Shown here in pieces: positions 16,965 through 25,548 of a stretch of DNA of 64,000 nucleotides; position 1 is the first letter of the stretch, and each line of letters opens with the position of its first letter. Source of the DNA: an uncultured Sphingomonadaceae bacterium (lineage in GTDB: Bacteria; Pseudomonadota; Alphaproteobacteria; Sphingomonadales; Sphingomonadaceae); assembly GCA_913060895.1 (NCBI GenBank), contig CAJXSN010000002.1, forward strand, positions 186,001 to 250,000. The letters are read 5' to 3'. The position numbers and the translations under genes were made by a program. The notes below the pieces were generated by a model. That model ran no database searches. It saw only the letters and a program-made list of their open reading frames with translations, and was not told the DNA's origin.

Positions 16965-17996
16965 ATGATCCAAGCAGACAAAACTTTGCCAACATTGGCG
17001 GGCGTGGTTGCTGCGGCCAGATCCGTTGCCGCTATCCTGCCCCCTACTCCGCTCCTTCCGATCGAAATAGGCGGCGTCCGCTGCTATGTGAAAGCCGAGA
17101 CACTGCAGCCTGTCGGCGCGTTCAAAATACGCGGCGCATGGTGGCGGCTCTCCAACCTGTCTGCAGAGGAGCGTGAAGCGGGTGTGATCGCGGTCTCCAG
17201 CGGTAATCACGCGCAAGGGGTGGCATGGGCCGCGCGCCGACTGGGTATAGCTGCCACTATCGTCATGCCGCGCGACGCTCCGCAGGTAAAACTCGATGGC
17301 ACGCGGGCTCTGGGTGCTAAAATTGTGCTCTATGACCGGCCGGGCGAAGACCGGGATGAAGTTGCTGCCCGTCTGCTGGCTGAAAGCGGAGGCACGCTGG
17401 TCCATGCCTTTGGCGATCCCTGGGTGATTGAGGGGCAAGGCAGTGCCGGTATCGAAATTGCCGCGCAATTGGGCCGTGCGCCCTCCCGCATTCTGGTCTG
17501 CTGCGGCGGTGGCGGATTGTCGGCCGGACTTGCTCTGGGTTGCTCCGACAGTGACATTGTACCGGTGGAGCCGGTGGGCTGGGACATGGTTGGGCAGGCT
17601 ATGGCCAAGGGCACCATCGTTAATGTTGCCCAGCCCAAGCCTGCAACCATTTGCGACGCTCTGCAGCCCGACGCGACCAAGGCCGTCAATTTGTCTGTCC
17701 TGCAAGGCCGCGCAGAACCCGGCGTCACCGTGACGGATGACGAAGTTCGCGATGCACAGCGATTTGCTTTCAATAAGCTCAAGCTGGTTGTCGAACCCGG
17801 CGGAGCGGCGGCACTGGCAGCTGCTTTGGCAGGAAAAACTGCTCTGAACGAAAATACAGTTATCATGCTGACGGGCGGCAATGTGGACCCCCAGGCCTTC
17901 GCATCTACAATCAGCGCCCCTCAGACATCCGGACAGGATGCATTTGACAACGGGACGCTGCACTTGCAGCAAGGTGTTCAGGCAGGGGAGAAATAA
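16965..17996 (+). CDS. Threonine/serine dehydratase-like PLP enzyme
   Basis: The 343-aa fold-type II PLP protein carries the Schiff-base lysine in GAFKIRGA (Lys54), the substrate loop SSGNHAQG (78-85) and the phosphate-binding CCGGGGLSAG. It lacks the C-terminal ACT-like regulatory domain of biosynthetic IlvA, so it is of the short, catabolic threonine dehydratase/serine racemase type. The product would be an oxoacid plus ammonia, or D-serine if a racemase. It is followed after 2 nt by two MAPEG genes, so the three are probably one operon, though no metabolic link is obvious. Confidence 0.88.
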   Translation: MIQADKTLPTLAGVVAAARSVAAILPPTPLLPIEIGGVRCYVKAETLQPVGAFKIRGAWWRLSNLSAEEREAGVIAVSSGNHAQGVAWAARRLGIAATIVMPRDAPQVKLDGTRALGAKIVLYDRPGEDRDEVAARLLAESGGTLVHAFGDPWVIEGQGSAGIEIAAQLGRAPSRILVCCGGGGLSAGLALGCSDSDIVPVEPVGWDMVGQAMAKGTIVNVAQPKPATICDALQPDATKAVNLSVLQGRAEPGVTVTDDEVRDAQRFAFNKLKLVVEPGGAAALAAALAGKTALNENTVIMLTGGNVDPQAFASTISAPQTSGQDAFDNGTLHLQQGVQAGEK

Positions 17997-17998
17997 CA

Positions 17999-18451
17999 AT
18001 GCAGGCACAAATGCTAGCGCCAGCCGCCATATTGGTTGCGTGGTCGCTTATCATGCTGTTCTGGACAGCGGGCACCCGTTTTCCGGCTATGGCAAAATCT
18101 GGCGGAGACCTTAAAACGGCGAAACCGGGCGGGCGCGGTCAGGATCTTGAAGGTGTAGTTCCCGACAAGGTTAACTGGAAAGCGCACAATTACACGCACC
18201 TGATGGAACAGCCGACGATTTTCTATCCGACGGTGATCATGATCGCAATCATGGGCGCCTCTGGCTTCGATGTGCTGCTGGCATGGGTCTATGTCGGGCT
18301 GCGCATCGTCCATTCGATCTGGCAGGCTACGGTCAATGTAGTGACCATCCGGTTCCTGATCTTCGCCCTTTCCACACTGGCCCTGATTGTGCTTGCCGCC
18401 CGCGCTGTTATGGCGACCCTCTTCTTCGATCCCGGAGCACTGCCGACATGA
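17999..18451 (+). CDS. MAPEG family membrane protein, first copy
   Basis: The 150-aa product has four predicted membrane helices and the MAPEG core KAHNYTHLMEQPTIFYP followed by VGLRIVHS. The family covers glutathione- and eicosanoid-related membrane enzymes; bacterial members are mostly uncharacterised. The asparagine and glutamate of the HNYxHxxEQP segment, typical of the glutathione-binding region, are present. It overlaps the second copy by ATGA and follows the dehydratase by 2 nt. Confidence 0.9.
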   Translation: MQAQMLAPAAILVAWSLIMLFWTAGTRFPAMAKSGGDLKTAKPGGRGQDLEGVVPDKVNWKAHNYTHLMEQPTIFYPTVIMIAIMGASGFDVLLAWVYVGLRIVHSIWQATVNVVTIRFLIFALSTLALIVLAARAVMATLFFDPGALPT

Positions 18452-18882
18452 ACGATACGAGTATACTGCAGCCGACCGTGGCTCTGATGATCTGGACGAT
18501 GGTGATGTGGGCGTGGATGTACGTCACCCGTATCCCTGCGATGAGCAAGCTGAATGTCGCTCCAAACGATGCGGCGATGCCGCGATCACTGGATGAAACC
18601 CTGCCCGCCAATGTGCAGGCGAAAGCGCACAATTATAATCACCTGCATGAACAGCCCACGGTGTTCTATGCCACTGCGATCATTCTGGCTTTGACGGGTC
18701 AGGGACACGATATGAACACGTTGCTGGCGTGGATATATGTCGGCCTGCGCGTGGCTCATTCACTGGTGCAGGTAACGGCCAACGTCGTGATGGTCAGGTT
18801 TGTGCTGTTTGCCCTGTCCAGTGTGGTGCTGATTGTGCTGATCTTCCACACCGCAGTGCAGGTGTTCGACATTCACTTGTAG
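18448..18882 (+). CDS. MAPEG family membrane protein, second copy
   Basis: The 144-aa protein begins at the ATG at 18448, overlapping the preceding stop as ATGA; longer readings upstream lie within the first copy and are not credible. KAHNYNHLHEQPTVFYA and LLAWIYVGLRVAHS closely match the first copy, so the two arose by tandem duplication. Differences concentrate in the first helix and the loop after it. They may form mixed trimers, as MAPEG proteins are usually trimeric; this is inferred. Confidence 0.9.
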   Translation: MNDTSILQPTVALMIWTMVMWAWMYVTRIPAMSKLNVAPNDAAMPRSLDETLPANVQAKAHNYNHLHEQPTVFYATAIILALTGQGHDMNTLLAWIYVGLRVAHSLVQVTANVVMVRFVLFALSSVVLIVLIFHTAVQVFDIHL

Positions 18883-18907
18883 CGACTGCGGGCAATATAA
18901 CGAATGC

Positions 18908-18931
18908 GGGCCCCGGTTTGTACCGGGGCCC
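18908..18931. terminator. Hairpin between convergent MAPEG and trxB genes
   Basis: A 10-bp perfect stem GGGCCCCGGT/ACCGGGGCCC closes a TTGT loop in the 55-bp gap between two converging genes. Neither side has a strong U-tract, so termination may be inefficient or Rho-assisted. Confidence 0.6.
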
Positions 18932-18937
18932 TGTCGT

Positions 18938-19918
18938 TTACTCCGCTGCTTCAACAGCTGGCATTTCATCTTTCGCAAAGTCCAGCGTGGCGAGGAAGCG
19001 TTCAGCATCCAGGGCGGCCATGCAGCCTGTACCCGCAGCGGTAACAGCCTGACGGTAGATGTGATCCATAACGTCTCCACATGCAAACACGCCGGGCACT
19101 TCCGTTTTGGGCGTGCCTGCGTCGACCAGCAAATAGCCGCCATCGTCCATCGGTAGCTTGCCCTTGAACAGCTCGGTCGCCGGGGCGTGACCGATTGCAA
19201 CAAATGCTCCGTCCACTTCCAGAGTGGATGTCTCTCCGGTCTGCGTGTCTTTCAGCACGAGATGGTGAAGCGAACCGTCTTCGCCAGCTTCGAAACTGTC
19301 GACAGACTTGTTCCACAAAGGCTTGATCTTGTCCGAGGCGAAAACCCGTTCCTGCAATATCTTTTCCGCCCGAAGTTCATCGCGTCTGTGGATCAGCGTC
19401 ACATCGTCGGAATGGTTGGTCAGATAAAGCGCTTCCTCGACTGCGGTATTGCCGCCACCGATCACGGCCACTTTCTTGCCCCGGTAGAAGAATCCGTCGC
19501 AGGTCGCGCATGCGCTCACGCCTTTACCGCCTAATTCCTGCTCGCCCGGTGCGCCCAGCCATTTTGCCTGCGCCCCAGTAGCGATCACCAGTACGTCACC
19601 GATATACTCGTCGCCGCTGTCACCCACGGCGCGGAAGGGGCTGCCACCGGCAATATCGACATCGACGATGGTGTCCCACATCATCCGCGTGCCGACATGC
19701 TCGGCCTGTGCCTGCATCTGCTCCATCAGCCACGGCCCCTGCACCACATCCTTGTAGCCGGGATAATTCTCGACATCGGTAGTGATGGTTAGCTGGCCAC
19801 CTGGCTGAAGGCCCTGCACCACAATCGGTTCCATCATCGCGCGCGCGCCGTAGATAGCAGCGGAATATCCAGCCGGGCCGGAACCGATGATAAGCATTTT
19901 CGTGCGATGGGTAGCCAT
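18938..19918 (-). CDS. trxB: Thioredoxin reductase
   Basis: The 326-aa FAD/NADPH enzyme reduces thioredoxin. It shows IGSGPAGYSAAIY for FAD, the redox disulfide CATC (Cys137/Cys140), the NADPH-binding GGGNTAVEEALYL and the closing GDVMDHIYRQAVTAAGTGC. I prefer the ATG at 19918 because MATHRTKMLIIG is the normal N-terminus; a TTG 27 nt upstream would add nine residues and has no ribosome binding site. It is downstream of the phosphatase and trehalose genes on the same strand. Confidence 0.96.
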   Translation of the reverse strand: MATHRTKMLIIGSGPAGYSAAIYGARAMMEPIVVQGLQPGGQLTITTDVENYPGYKDVVQGPWLMEQMQAQAEHVGTRMMWDTIVDVDIAGGSPFRAVGDSGDEYIGDVLVIATGAQAKWLGAPGEQELGGKGVSACATCDGFFYRGKKVAVIGGGNTAVEEALYLTNHSDDVTLIHRRDELRAEKILQERVFASDKIKPLWNKSVDSFEAGEDGSLHHLVLKDTQTGETSTLEVDGAFVAIGHAPATELFKGKLPMDDGGYLLVDAGTPKTEVPGVFACGDVMDHIYRQAVTAAGTGCMAALDAERFLATLDFAKDEMPAVEAAE

Positions 19919-19982
19919 GAATGTCGTGTCCGTATGTTCGTTCAAAGGATTGCAGCGAACATGGGCAGTCGCTGCGCAAATG

Positions 19983-20759
19983 TCACTGGGTCAGGCGTTC
20001 ACGCAGCCGCGCGCGCATTGCATCGTCCACACCGATCGCCTGAGTCAGATAATTATCGAACGACCCATGCGATGCCTTAACCGATGCAATATAGGTGGCG
20101 AGATATTCGGCCCGCACTTCAAGAAGATTACGCACAGCCGTCTTGTCCAGCTTGCCCAGTCGAGCCTCCATTCCCGGCAAGGATTGCCGTGCGAGAACCT
20201 CCAGACTTGGCGCGTCATTGGTCCTCAGGAATTCCCGCTCTTGCAATTCGCGCGGTACACCCAGCACCTGCAGCAGCATAGTAGCGGCCACTCCAGTGCG
20301 GTCTTTCCCGGCGAAACAATGGACCAGGCTACCGCCATCACGCTCGTCCAGCGCCTTGAAATAGCGGCCGAACATCGAAATCATCGCAGGGTTTTCCGGC
20401 ATGCGTGTGTAAACCGCCATCATCCGCTGACGGGCGTATTCTCCGGTGGGCACACCATCACCGATATCTTCATGCGGAGGCGAACTGGTGGTTTCGCCCG
20501 GATGCATCAGCACCTCTGCACTGAAGCTATCGCTGCGGCGGCATGGATGTCTCTCGCGCTCGCTCTGGCCGCGCAGGTCGATAACCGTTCGTATATTCAG
20601 CGCGTCGAGCGCAGCCAGATCGGCGTCCTCGGCTTCGACATGCTGGCCCGAGCGGAACAGCACACCGGTACGCACGTGGCGCCCGTCTTGCGTTTCATAT
20701 CCGCCGTAATCCCGGAAATTGTGAATGCCTGTCATAGGCAGGAAAGGTTCTCGAATCAT
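19983..20759 (-). CDS. Tyrosine-protein phosphatase family protein
   Basis: The 258-aa product has the P-loop HCFAGKDRTG, i.e. the C(X)5R signature with Cys148 and Arg154, and the N-terminal NFRDYGGY and RSGQ segments typical of bacterial tyrosine/serine or phosphoinositide phosphatases (Y_phosphatase3 type). The Lys-Asp in the loop is shared with lipid phosphatases such as MptpB, so protein versus lipid substrate is open. I chose the ATG at 20759, which clears otsA; the ORF can extend into the otsA end. Co-direction with otsA at a 41-bp gap suggests co-transcription. Confidence 0.85.
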   Translation of the reverse strand: MIREPFLPMTGIHNFRDYGGYETQDGRHVRTGVLFRSGQHVEAEDADLAALDALNIRTVIDLRGQSERERHPCRRSDSFSAEVLMHPGETTSSPPHEDIGDGVPTGEYARQRMMAVYTRMPENPAMISMFGRYFKALDERDGGSLVHCFAGKDRTGVAATMLLQVLGVPRELQEREFLRTNDAPSLEVLARQSLPGMEARLGKLDKTAVRNLLEVRAEYLATYIASVKASHGSFDNYLTQAIGVDDAMRARLRERLTQ

Positions 20760-20800
20760 GCCGACGGTCGTGGCAGGCGCACCACCGCGCGGCAACCTGT

Positions 20801-22186
20801 TCAGATAGCCCCACCCGCTAGATCGGCTGTGAATTGCTCGGTCCACGCTTCCACATTATCATTCTGGACCGTAGCAACGCTGGCATTGTAACGCCGTATT
20901 CGTTCCGCCTTTGGCATATCCAGTGCCGTATCAATGGCATGGGCCAGATCGTCGGGGCTATGCGGATTAACCAGCAGAGCATCGGGCAGTTGCGCCGCCG
21001 CACCTGCAAAGCGCGACAGGATCAAAACGCCCGGATCTTCAGGGTCCTGCGCCGCAAGATATTCCTTTGCTACCAGGTTCATACCGTCACGCAGCGGCGT
21101 AACCATGCCGATCTTGGAAGCGCGGAAAAATCCGAATAATTCTGCATGGCTATAGCCGCGGTTGACGTAACGGATCGGCACCAGATCGACATCGGACCGC
21201 GCGCCGTTGATCTGGCCGGTCTTCTGCTCCAGTTCCTCGCGAATGCGCTGGTAACTGTCCACATCTTCGCGGCTTGGCGGCGCAATCTGGATAAATACCA
21301 AATCGCGCACACGCTCAGGGTGCTGATCGAAAAAGCGTCCGATGCCGTCAATGCGTTCGGGCAGGCCTTTGGAATAATCCAGCCGATCGACCCCGATCAT
21401 CGCGATCCGGTTACGCGTGGACGCAAGCAGACGTTTTTCCGCTGTACGCGCATCTTCGGTCTGCCCCTGTGCCTGAAAATGATCCCAGTCGATCCCGATG
21501 GGATAGGCCCGGGCGATGCACTTGCGCCCGCCATAGACAATTTCACCGGTATCTTCGTTGACTTGTGCGCCCAGTTCTTTCTGACAATAATGCAGAAAAC
21601 TCTCCAGCCATTCCTGTGTCTGGAAGCCGACTACATCATATTCGAGCATCGTCTTTACCAGACGCTCATGCGAGGGCAGCGACACGAACAGCCGGGTTGG
21701 TGGCCACGGTGTGTGGAGAAAAAACCCTATCCGGTTCTTCAGCCCGCGCGACCGTAGCCGCTCGCCCAGCGGCAGCAGGTGGTAATCATGTACCCAGACC
21801 AGATCGTCTTCTTCAATCAGCGGAGTAACACTTTCAGCGAAGCGCTCGTTTACCCGCTCGTATCCTTTCGCCGTCTCCCGCTCGTAACGGGTCAAATCTA
21901 GTCGGTAATGAAACAGTGGCCACAATGTTGAGTTGGCATAACCGTTATAGTAGTCATCCACTTCCTGCGGCGTCAGATCGATGGTCGCGGTGGTTACACC
22001 CTCGCTGCGCTGCATATTGATAGTGCCCGAAGGCTTCTTGCTCTCGTTGCCGGACCAGCCGAACCACACGCCCTTGTGCTTTTTCAGGGCGGAATTGAGC
22101 GCGCCTGCGAGCCCGCCCTGTGCACCGGCAGCTCCGCGCGCCTTGGGCACGGCAACACGGTTGGATATTACGACTAGACGACTCAA
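20801..22186 (-). CDS. otsA: Trehalose-6-phosphate synthase
   Basis: OtsA (461 aa, GT20 family) joins UDP-glucose and glucose-6-phosphate to trehalose-6-phosphate. LVVISNRVAVPK, the substrate-loop residues QGGLAGAL, WVHDYHLLPLG and GVDRLDYSKGLPERI are all present, and RDGMNLVAKEYLAAQ closes the nucleotide site. It follows a GH15 gene and is in the same operon as otsB, so the cell can make trehalose as an osmolyte or stress protectant. Confidence 0.96.
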   Translation of the reverse strand: MSRLVVISNRVAVPKARGAAGAQGGLAGALNSALKKHKGVWFGWSGNESKKPSGTINMQRSEGVTTATIDLTPQEVDDYYNGYANSTLWPLFHYRLDLTRYERETAKGYERVNERFAESVTPLIEEDDLVWVHDYHLLPLGERLRSRGLKNRIGFFLHTPWPPTRLFVSLPSHERLVKTMLEYDVVGFQTQEWLESFLHYCQKELGAQVNEDTGEIVYGGRKCIARAYPIGIDWDHFQAQGQTEDARTAEKRLLASTRNRIAMIGVDRLDYSKGLPERIDGIGRFFDQHPERVRDLVFIQIAPPSREDVDSYQRIREELEQKTGQINGARSDVDLVPIRYVNRGYSHAELFGFFRASKIGMVTPLRDGMNLVAKEYLAAQDPEDPGVLILSRFAGAAAQLPDALLVNPHSPDDLAHAIDTALDMPKAERIRRYNASVATVQNDNVEAWTEQFTADLAGGAI

Positions 22187-22210
22187 CGGAATTTTCTCAA
22201 CAGGCTTCTC

Positions 22211-24061
22211 TCATCGGACTTCGCTCCAGGGCTTGGACAGCAAACCGGCACAATTGATTATACCTACCAGCGAGTAGGTCTGGGGAAAGTTCCCCCACAA
22301 CTCACCCGTCTCCCAGTCCAGATCCTCACTCAGCATACCCGATCCGGTTGTATGCCCCAGCATAGTGCAGAACAGTCCGTGGGCCTCCTCGCTGCGTCCG
22401 GCCAGATGCAACGCCTCGATCAGCCAGAAGGTACAGACGTTGAAGGCCGTCTCCGGCGCTCCGAAGTCATCTTCTGCAGCGTAGCGCAGCATATGCTCGC
22501 CGCGCCGCAATTCCTTCTCGATGGCGGCGAAAGTGGATTGGAAGCGCGGATCGTCCGGCTTCAGGAAGCGCAGATCAATCATCTGCAGCAGGCTGGCGTC
22601 GAGGTAATCGCTCTGAAAACTGGCCTTGTAATGGCCTTCATCGCCGTTGCCGTCCGCTTCCACCCAGGCATTACGCTCAATGGTTGCGCGGATGGCATCG
22701 GCACGTTCACGCCAGTACGTTTCCCGCTCCGGCTTGCTCAGCAGCCCCGCTGTGTTGGCCAACCGGTCGCAGGCGGCCCAGCTCATCACGGCAGAATAGG
22801 TGTGGACTTCCTGCCTTGTACGGAACTCCCATAGCCCGGCGTCGGGCTGATCGTGCATCCTCCACGCCATTTCGCCCACCTCTTCGAGGCTCTCGAAATC
22901 ATGATTGTCGGCGATCCGCAGCAAACGTTTGTCGACGAAGCCCTGCACCGTGGGCAGTACAATTTGACCATAGCAATCATGCTGTATCTGTCTGTACGCT
23001 GCATTGCCGCGGCGCACCGGACCCATCCCGCGATAACCCGCCAGATGCACTGCCGTGCTCTCGTCCAGCTCGCTTTCACCCATTACCGAGTACAGCGGCT
23101 GAATCTGCCCCCCCTTCGCGGCATCGACGATATTGCGTAGATAGCCGAGATATTTCTCCAGCACATCAAGCGCGCCCAACCGGTTCAGCGCCTGGACGGT
23201 GTAATAGGAATCGCGGATCCAGCAGTAACGGTAGTCCCAATTGCGCTCCGACCCTGAAGCTTCCGGAATGGACGTGGTCAGCGCAGCGACAATCGCACCG
23301 GTTTCCTCGTGCTGGCACAATTTCAGCGTTATGGCACAGCGTATCACCTCGTCCTGCCATTCAAACGGGGTTGCGAGACCGCGCACCCATCTTTGCCAGT
23401 AGCTGCGAGTGGATTGCTCCATCCGGCGGATCTCTTCGCGCAGGTTTCCAACGAACGGTTCATCCGGGCCAAGGAAGAAATGGGTGTCTTCCTCAAGGCG
23501 GAAGGACCGCTGTTCCAATATATAGCCAACTGCGGCATCGGTGCTTAGGCGCATCGCCTGTTGTCCGACCAGATAACGAACGTGATTGGTGCCGTGGGTC
23601 GTGCCCGCAGGCTCTGCCCCGTAGTTCTTCATGGGGTTCAAAATAACGCGGATCCGCGGGATGCCCGCAATCGGCCGCACGATCCGGCCGTAAGCGACCG
23701 GGCGATACATTCGCCCCTTGCGTTCGTAGCGCGGGCAGAAATCGAGCACTTCGGCAACGCTACCGTCCTCTGCCTCCAGCCGGGTCACCAGTATCGGTGT
23801 GTTTCGAATATAGCTTTGGCTGGCAGATACCTGCCCCTCCAGTTCGAACCGCCAGATGCCGGTGTCGCGCCGCTCGCCGTTCAGCAGACTGCAGAAAACA
23901 GGATCGCCATCGACCCGCGGGACGCAGCCCCAGACCAGCCCGCCGCGTGCATCTATCAACCCGCTGACCTGGCAATTGCCAATGGGCCAGAGATCGAGAG
24001 TGGCTTCGGAGTGAAACTCGGGTGCGGGCTGTTGTTGATTATCGTTCACAGGCCCAACCAT
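22211..24061 (-). CDS. Glycoside hydrolase family 15 protein (glucoamylase/trehalase-like)
   Basis: The 616-aa protein has an N-terminal beta-rich domain starting near ATLDLWPIGNCQVSGLIDARG and a C-terminal (alpha/alpha)6 barrel with NWDYRYCWIRDSYYTV, EVHTYSAVMSWAACDRLA and the terminal SLVGIINCAGLL. These fit bacterial GH15 enzymes, some of which cleave trehalose or alpha-1,4-glucans. The ATG at 24061 is preferred because CGAGG precedes it by 7 nt; it overlaps otsB by 16 nt. Lying between otsB and otsA, it may recycle or trim trehalose, but substrate is inferred only from context. Confidence 0.9.
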   Translation of the reverse strand: MVGPVNDNQQQPAPEFHSEATLDLWPIGNCQVSGLIDARGGLVWGCVPRVDGDPVFCSLLNGERRDTGIWRFELEGQVSASQSYIRNTPILVTRLEAEDGSVAEVLDFCPRYERKGRMYRPVAYGRIVRPIAGIPRIRVILNPMKNYGAEPAGTTHGTNHVRYLVGQQAMRLSTDAAVGYILEQRSFRLEEDTHFFLGPDEPFVGNLREEIRRMEQSTRSYWQRWVRGLATPFEWQDEVIRCAITLKLCQHEETGAIVAALTTSIPEASGSERNWDYRYCWIRDSYYTVQALNRLGALDVLEKYLGYLRNIVDAAKGGQIQPLYSVMGESELDESTAVHLAGYRGMGPVRRGNAAYRQIQHDCYGQIVLPTVQGFVDKRLLRIADNHDFESLEEVGEMAWRMHDQPDAGLWEFRTRQEVHTYSAVMSWAACDRLANTAGLLSKPERETYWRERADAIRATIERNAWVEADGNGDEGHYKASFQSDYLDASLLQMIDLRFLKPDDPRFQSTFAAIEKELRRGEHMLRYAAEDDFGAPETAFNVCTFWLIEALHLAGRSEEAHGLFCTMLGHTTGSGMLSEDLDWETGELWGNFPQTYSLVGIINCAGLLSKPWSEVR

Positions 24062-24774
24062 TGATATACCTCGTCCACTCCGTCCAGCCGATACTGCGCA
24101 CAAGACGATAATCGTTCGCCCACAACGATACCGAAACCACCCGCCTCGGCGCAGGCGGCAAAGCCGTCCTCATCGGTCACATCGTCGCCTATGAAGATGG
24201 GCAGACGCTCGGCAAATTCGCTCTGCTGCATTAGCAGGCGCACCGCTCCGCCCTTGTCCGCGCCGGGCTGCACCAACTCGACCACTTGCTTGCCTGACTT
24301 GCATGAGAGGCCATGCTGATCGGCAATTCCGGCAGCAAAGTCGTTCATAGCAGCGAACTTGTCCGGTGTTTTGCGTGAATGCAGGCCCGCTCCGTGGGGT
24401 TTGCTTTCATAATACAATCCGTTCTGGCTGGCGTAGGTTTTTAGCGCGGTCTTGGCTTCGGGCGGAATTGCCCGGGCAGCGCGAATCGCCAAGCCGTCAG
24501 GCCCCACAATATGCGCACCGTGAGAACCCGCGCGGTAAAGTGACGGCTCGCCCATAAATGCAGTCAGATCGTCGATCGCACGGCCCGATACCAACGCGAG
24601 CCCCTGATCCAGCTTGCCCGCCAGTCGCACCAGCCTGCCTGCCAGATCATCGGGAACGACAATCGCACCGGGTTCCGGCGCAATCGGCACCAGAGTTCCG
24701 TCGAAATCGAGAAACAGTGCAGGCCGCTTCAATTCTGCAAATTGCGGGGGATTCGGTAGTGACGGTGCGCTCAT
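24046..24774 (-). CDS. otsB: Trehalose-6-phosphate phosphatase
   Basis: The 242-aa HAD-family phosphatase removes phosphate from trehalose-6-phosphate. The catalytic DFDGTLVPI, with nucleophile and acid/base aspartates, and the Mg-binding GDDVTDEDGF are intact; SGRAIDDL and the cap residues GSHGAHI fit the OtsB subfamily. The ATG at 24774 is preferred over a TTG 12 nt upstream. It is the first gene of the trehalose operon. Confidence 0.95.
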   Translation of the reverse strand: MSAPSLPNPPQFAELKRPALFLDFDGTLVPIAPEPGAIVVPDDLAGRLVRLAGKLDQGLALVSGRAIDDLTAFMGEPSLYRAGSHGAHIVGPDGLAIRAARAIPPEAKTALKTYASQNGLYYESKPHGAGLHSRKTPDKFAAMNDFAAGIADQHGLSCKSGKQVVELVQPGADKGGAVRLLMQQSEFAERLPIFIGDDVTDEDGFAACAEAGGFGIVVGERLSSCAQYRLDGVDEVYQWLGL

Positions 24775-24805
24775 GCTGCACTGCAATAACAGCTGAACCG
24801 GAAAA

Positions 24806-24882
24806 TGGTAGCGAAGGAGGGACTTGAACCCCCGACACCCGGATTATGATTCCGGTGCTCTAACCAGCTGAGCTACTTCGCC
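24806..24882 (-). tRNA. tRNA-Met(CAT), elongator type
   Basis: A 77-nt cloverleaf reading from 24882 to 24806 has the D-arm AGCTCAGCTGG, an anticodon stem CCGGA/TCCGG around ATCATAA (anticodon CAT), a T-arm GGGGGTTCAAGTCCC and an encoded CCA. The G1:U72 acceptor pair and overall sequence match alphaproteobacterial elongator tRNA-Met; tRNA-Ile2 (CAT, lysidine) is less likely because its acceptor stem differs. Confidence 0.93.
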
Positions 24883-25014
24883 ACATCGGCTGCACCGGGA
24901 TTGGCCACTGAAATTCGGCCCACCGGGCAGGCAGGCGGCGCTCTTACGGCCCCGTATTCACTTGGTCAACAGCGCACTGACAGGTCGCCCGCACCCAAGG
25001 CCACACCGCAGCCG

Positions 25015-25548
25015 TCAGCCCCGGAAAGCAAAGTCGCGCACCGCTTCCCAAGGGCCGCCGCGATAGCGGAACAGGGACAGCCCCCCAAACGCGAATTTAC
25101 GCGGCTCTATGGTGCCTTCCAGTTCGCCCTGTAGCGCCTTTGCCTCCTTGGACGTAACCTTGTTCTGGATGGTAACGTGCAGGCGCGGCCGGTGTTGGTC
25201 CTGCGCTGTCAGCAACCCACGGAACCGCTCGGCGATTTCGTCGCGTATATTCAGCATCTCCGGGCTTTCCAACTTTAACGCTGTACCCCCGCCCAGAGAC
25301 ATGATGCCGATCAGATGCGCCGGGACAGGTGCGATCTCCCCCGCCAGTCTAGCCAATGTACCAATAATCTCGTCACTGTAGGCCGCTGGAAGAGCGTGAA
25401 ACAGCGTCACATGCGCTTGCAGATAATTGCGTTCCGGCGGGAAATGCTGGGTCCGCAGGCCGGTTGCCCAGCTGTGCAGATCACGCGGCAACCGGGCAGT
25501 CATGATAAACGGAGCGTCGTCGCCTTTACTCGCTTCGTATGCGCTCAC
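25015..25548 (-). CDS. 2'-5' RNA ligase/2H phosphoesterase family protein
   Basis: The 177-aa protein carries the two HxT motifs of the 2H phosphoesterase superfamily, HVTLFHALP (around residue 46) and RLHVTIQNK (around 123). Members include ThpR and cyclic phosphodiesterases that act on 2',3'-cyclic phosphates or 2'-5' RNA; the substrate here is unknown. The start is GTG, overlapping the mltG stop as GTGA. It ends the fabF-mltG run just before tRNA-Met. Confidence 0.85.
   Translation of the reverse strand: MSAYEASKGDDAPFIMTARLPRDLHSWATGLRTQHFPPERNYLQAHVTLFHALPAAYSDEIIGTLARLAGEIAPVPAHLIGIMSLGGGTALKLESPEMLNIRDEIAERFRGLLTAQDQHRPRLHVTIQNKVTSKEAKALQGELEGTIEPRKFAFGGLSLFRYRGGPWEAVRDFAFRG

Noticed and set aside
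15544-16968. 474-codon + strand ORF opposite the polyamine dehydrogenase and nspC
   Set aside because: Antisense shadow of two conserved enzymes; no recognisable domain and no ribosome binding site.
16734-18008. 424-codon - strand ORF opposite the threonine dehydratase-like gene
   Set aside because: Antisense shadow; the opposite strand encodes an intact PLP enzyme with all active-site motifs.
24806-24882. tRNA-Met as an integration site for a mobile element
   Set aside because: No integrase, no direct repeat of the tRNA 3' end and only housekeeping genes on both sides. The same holds for tRNA-His at 52021.
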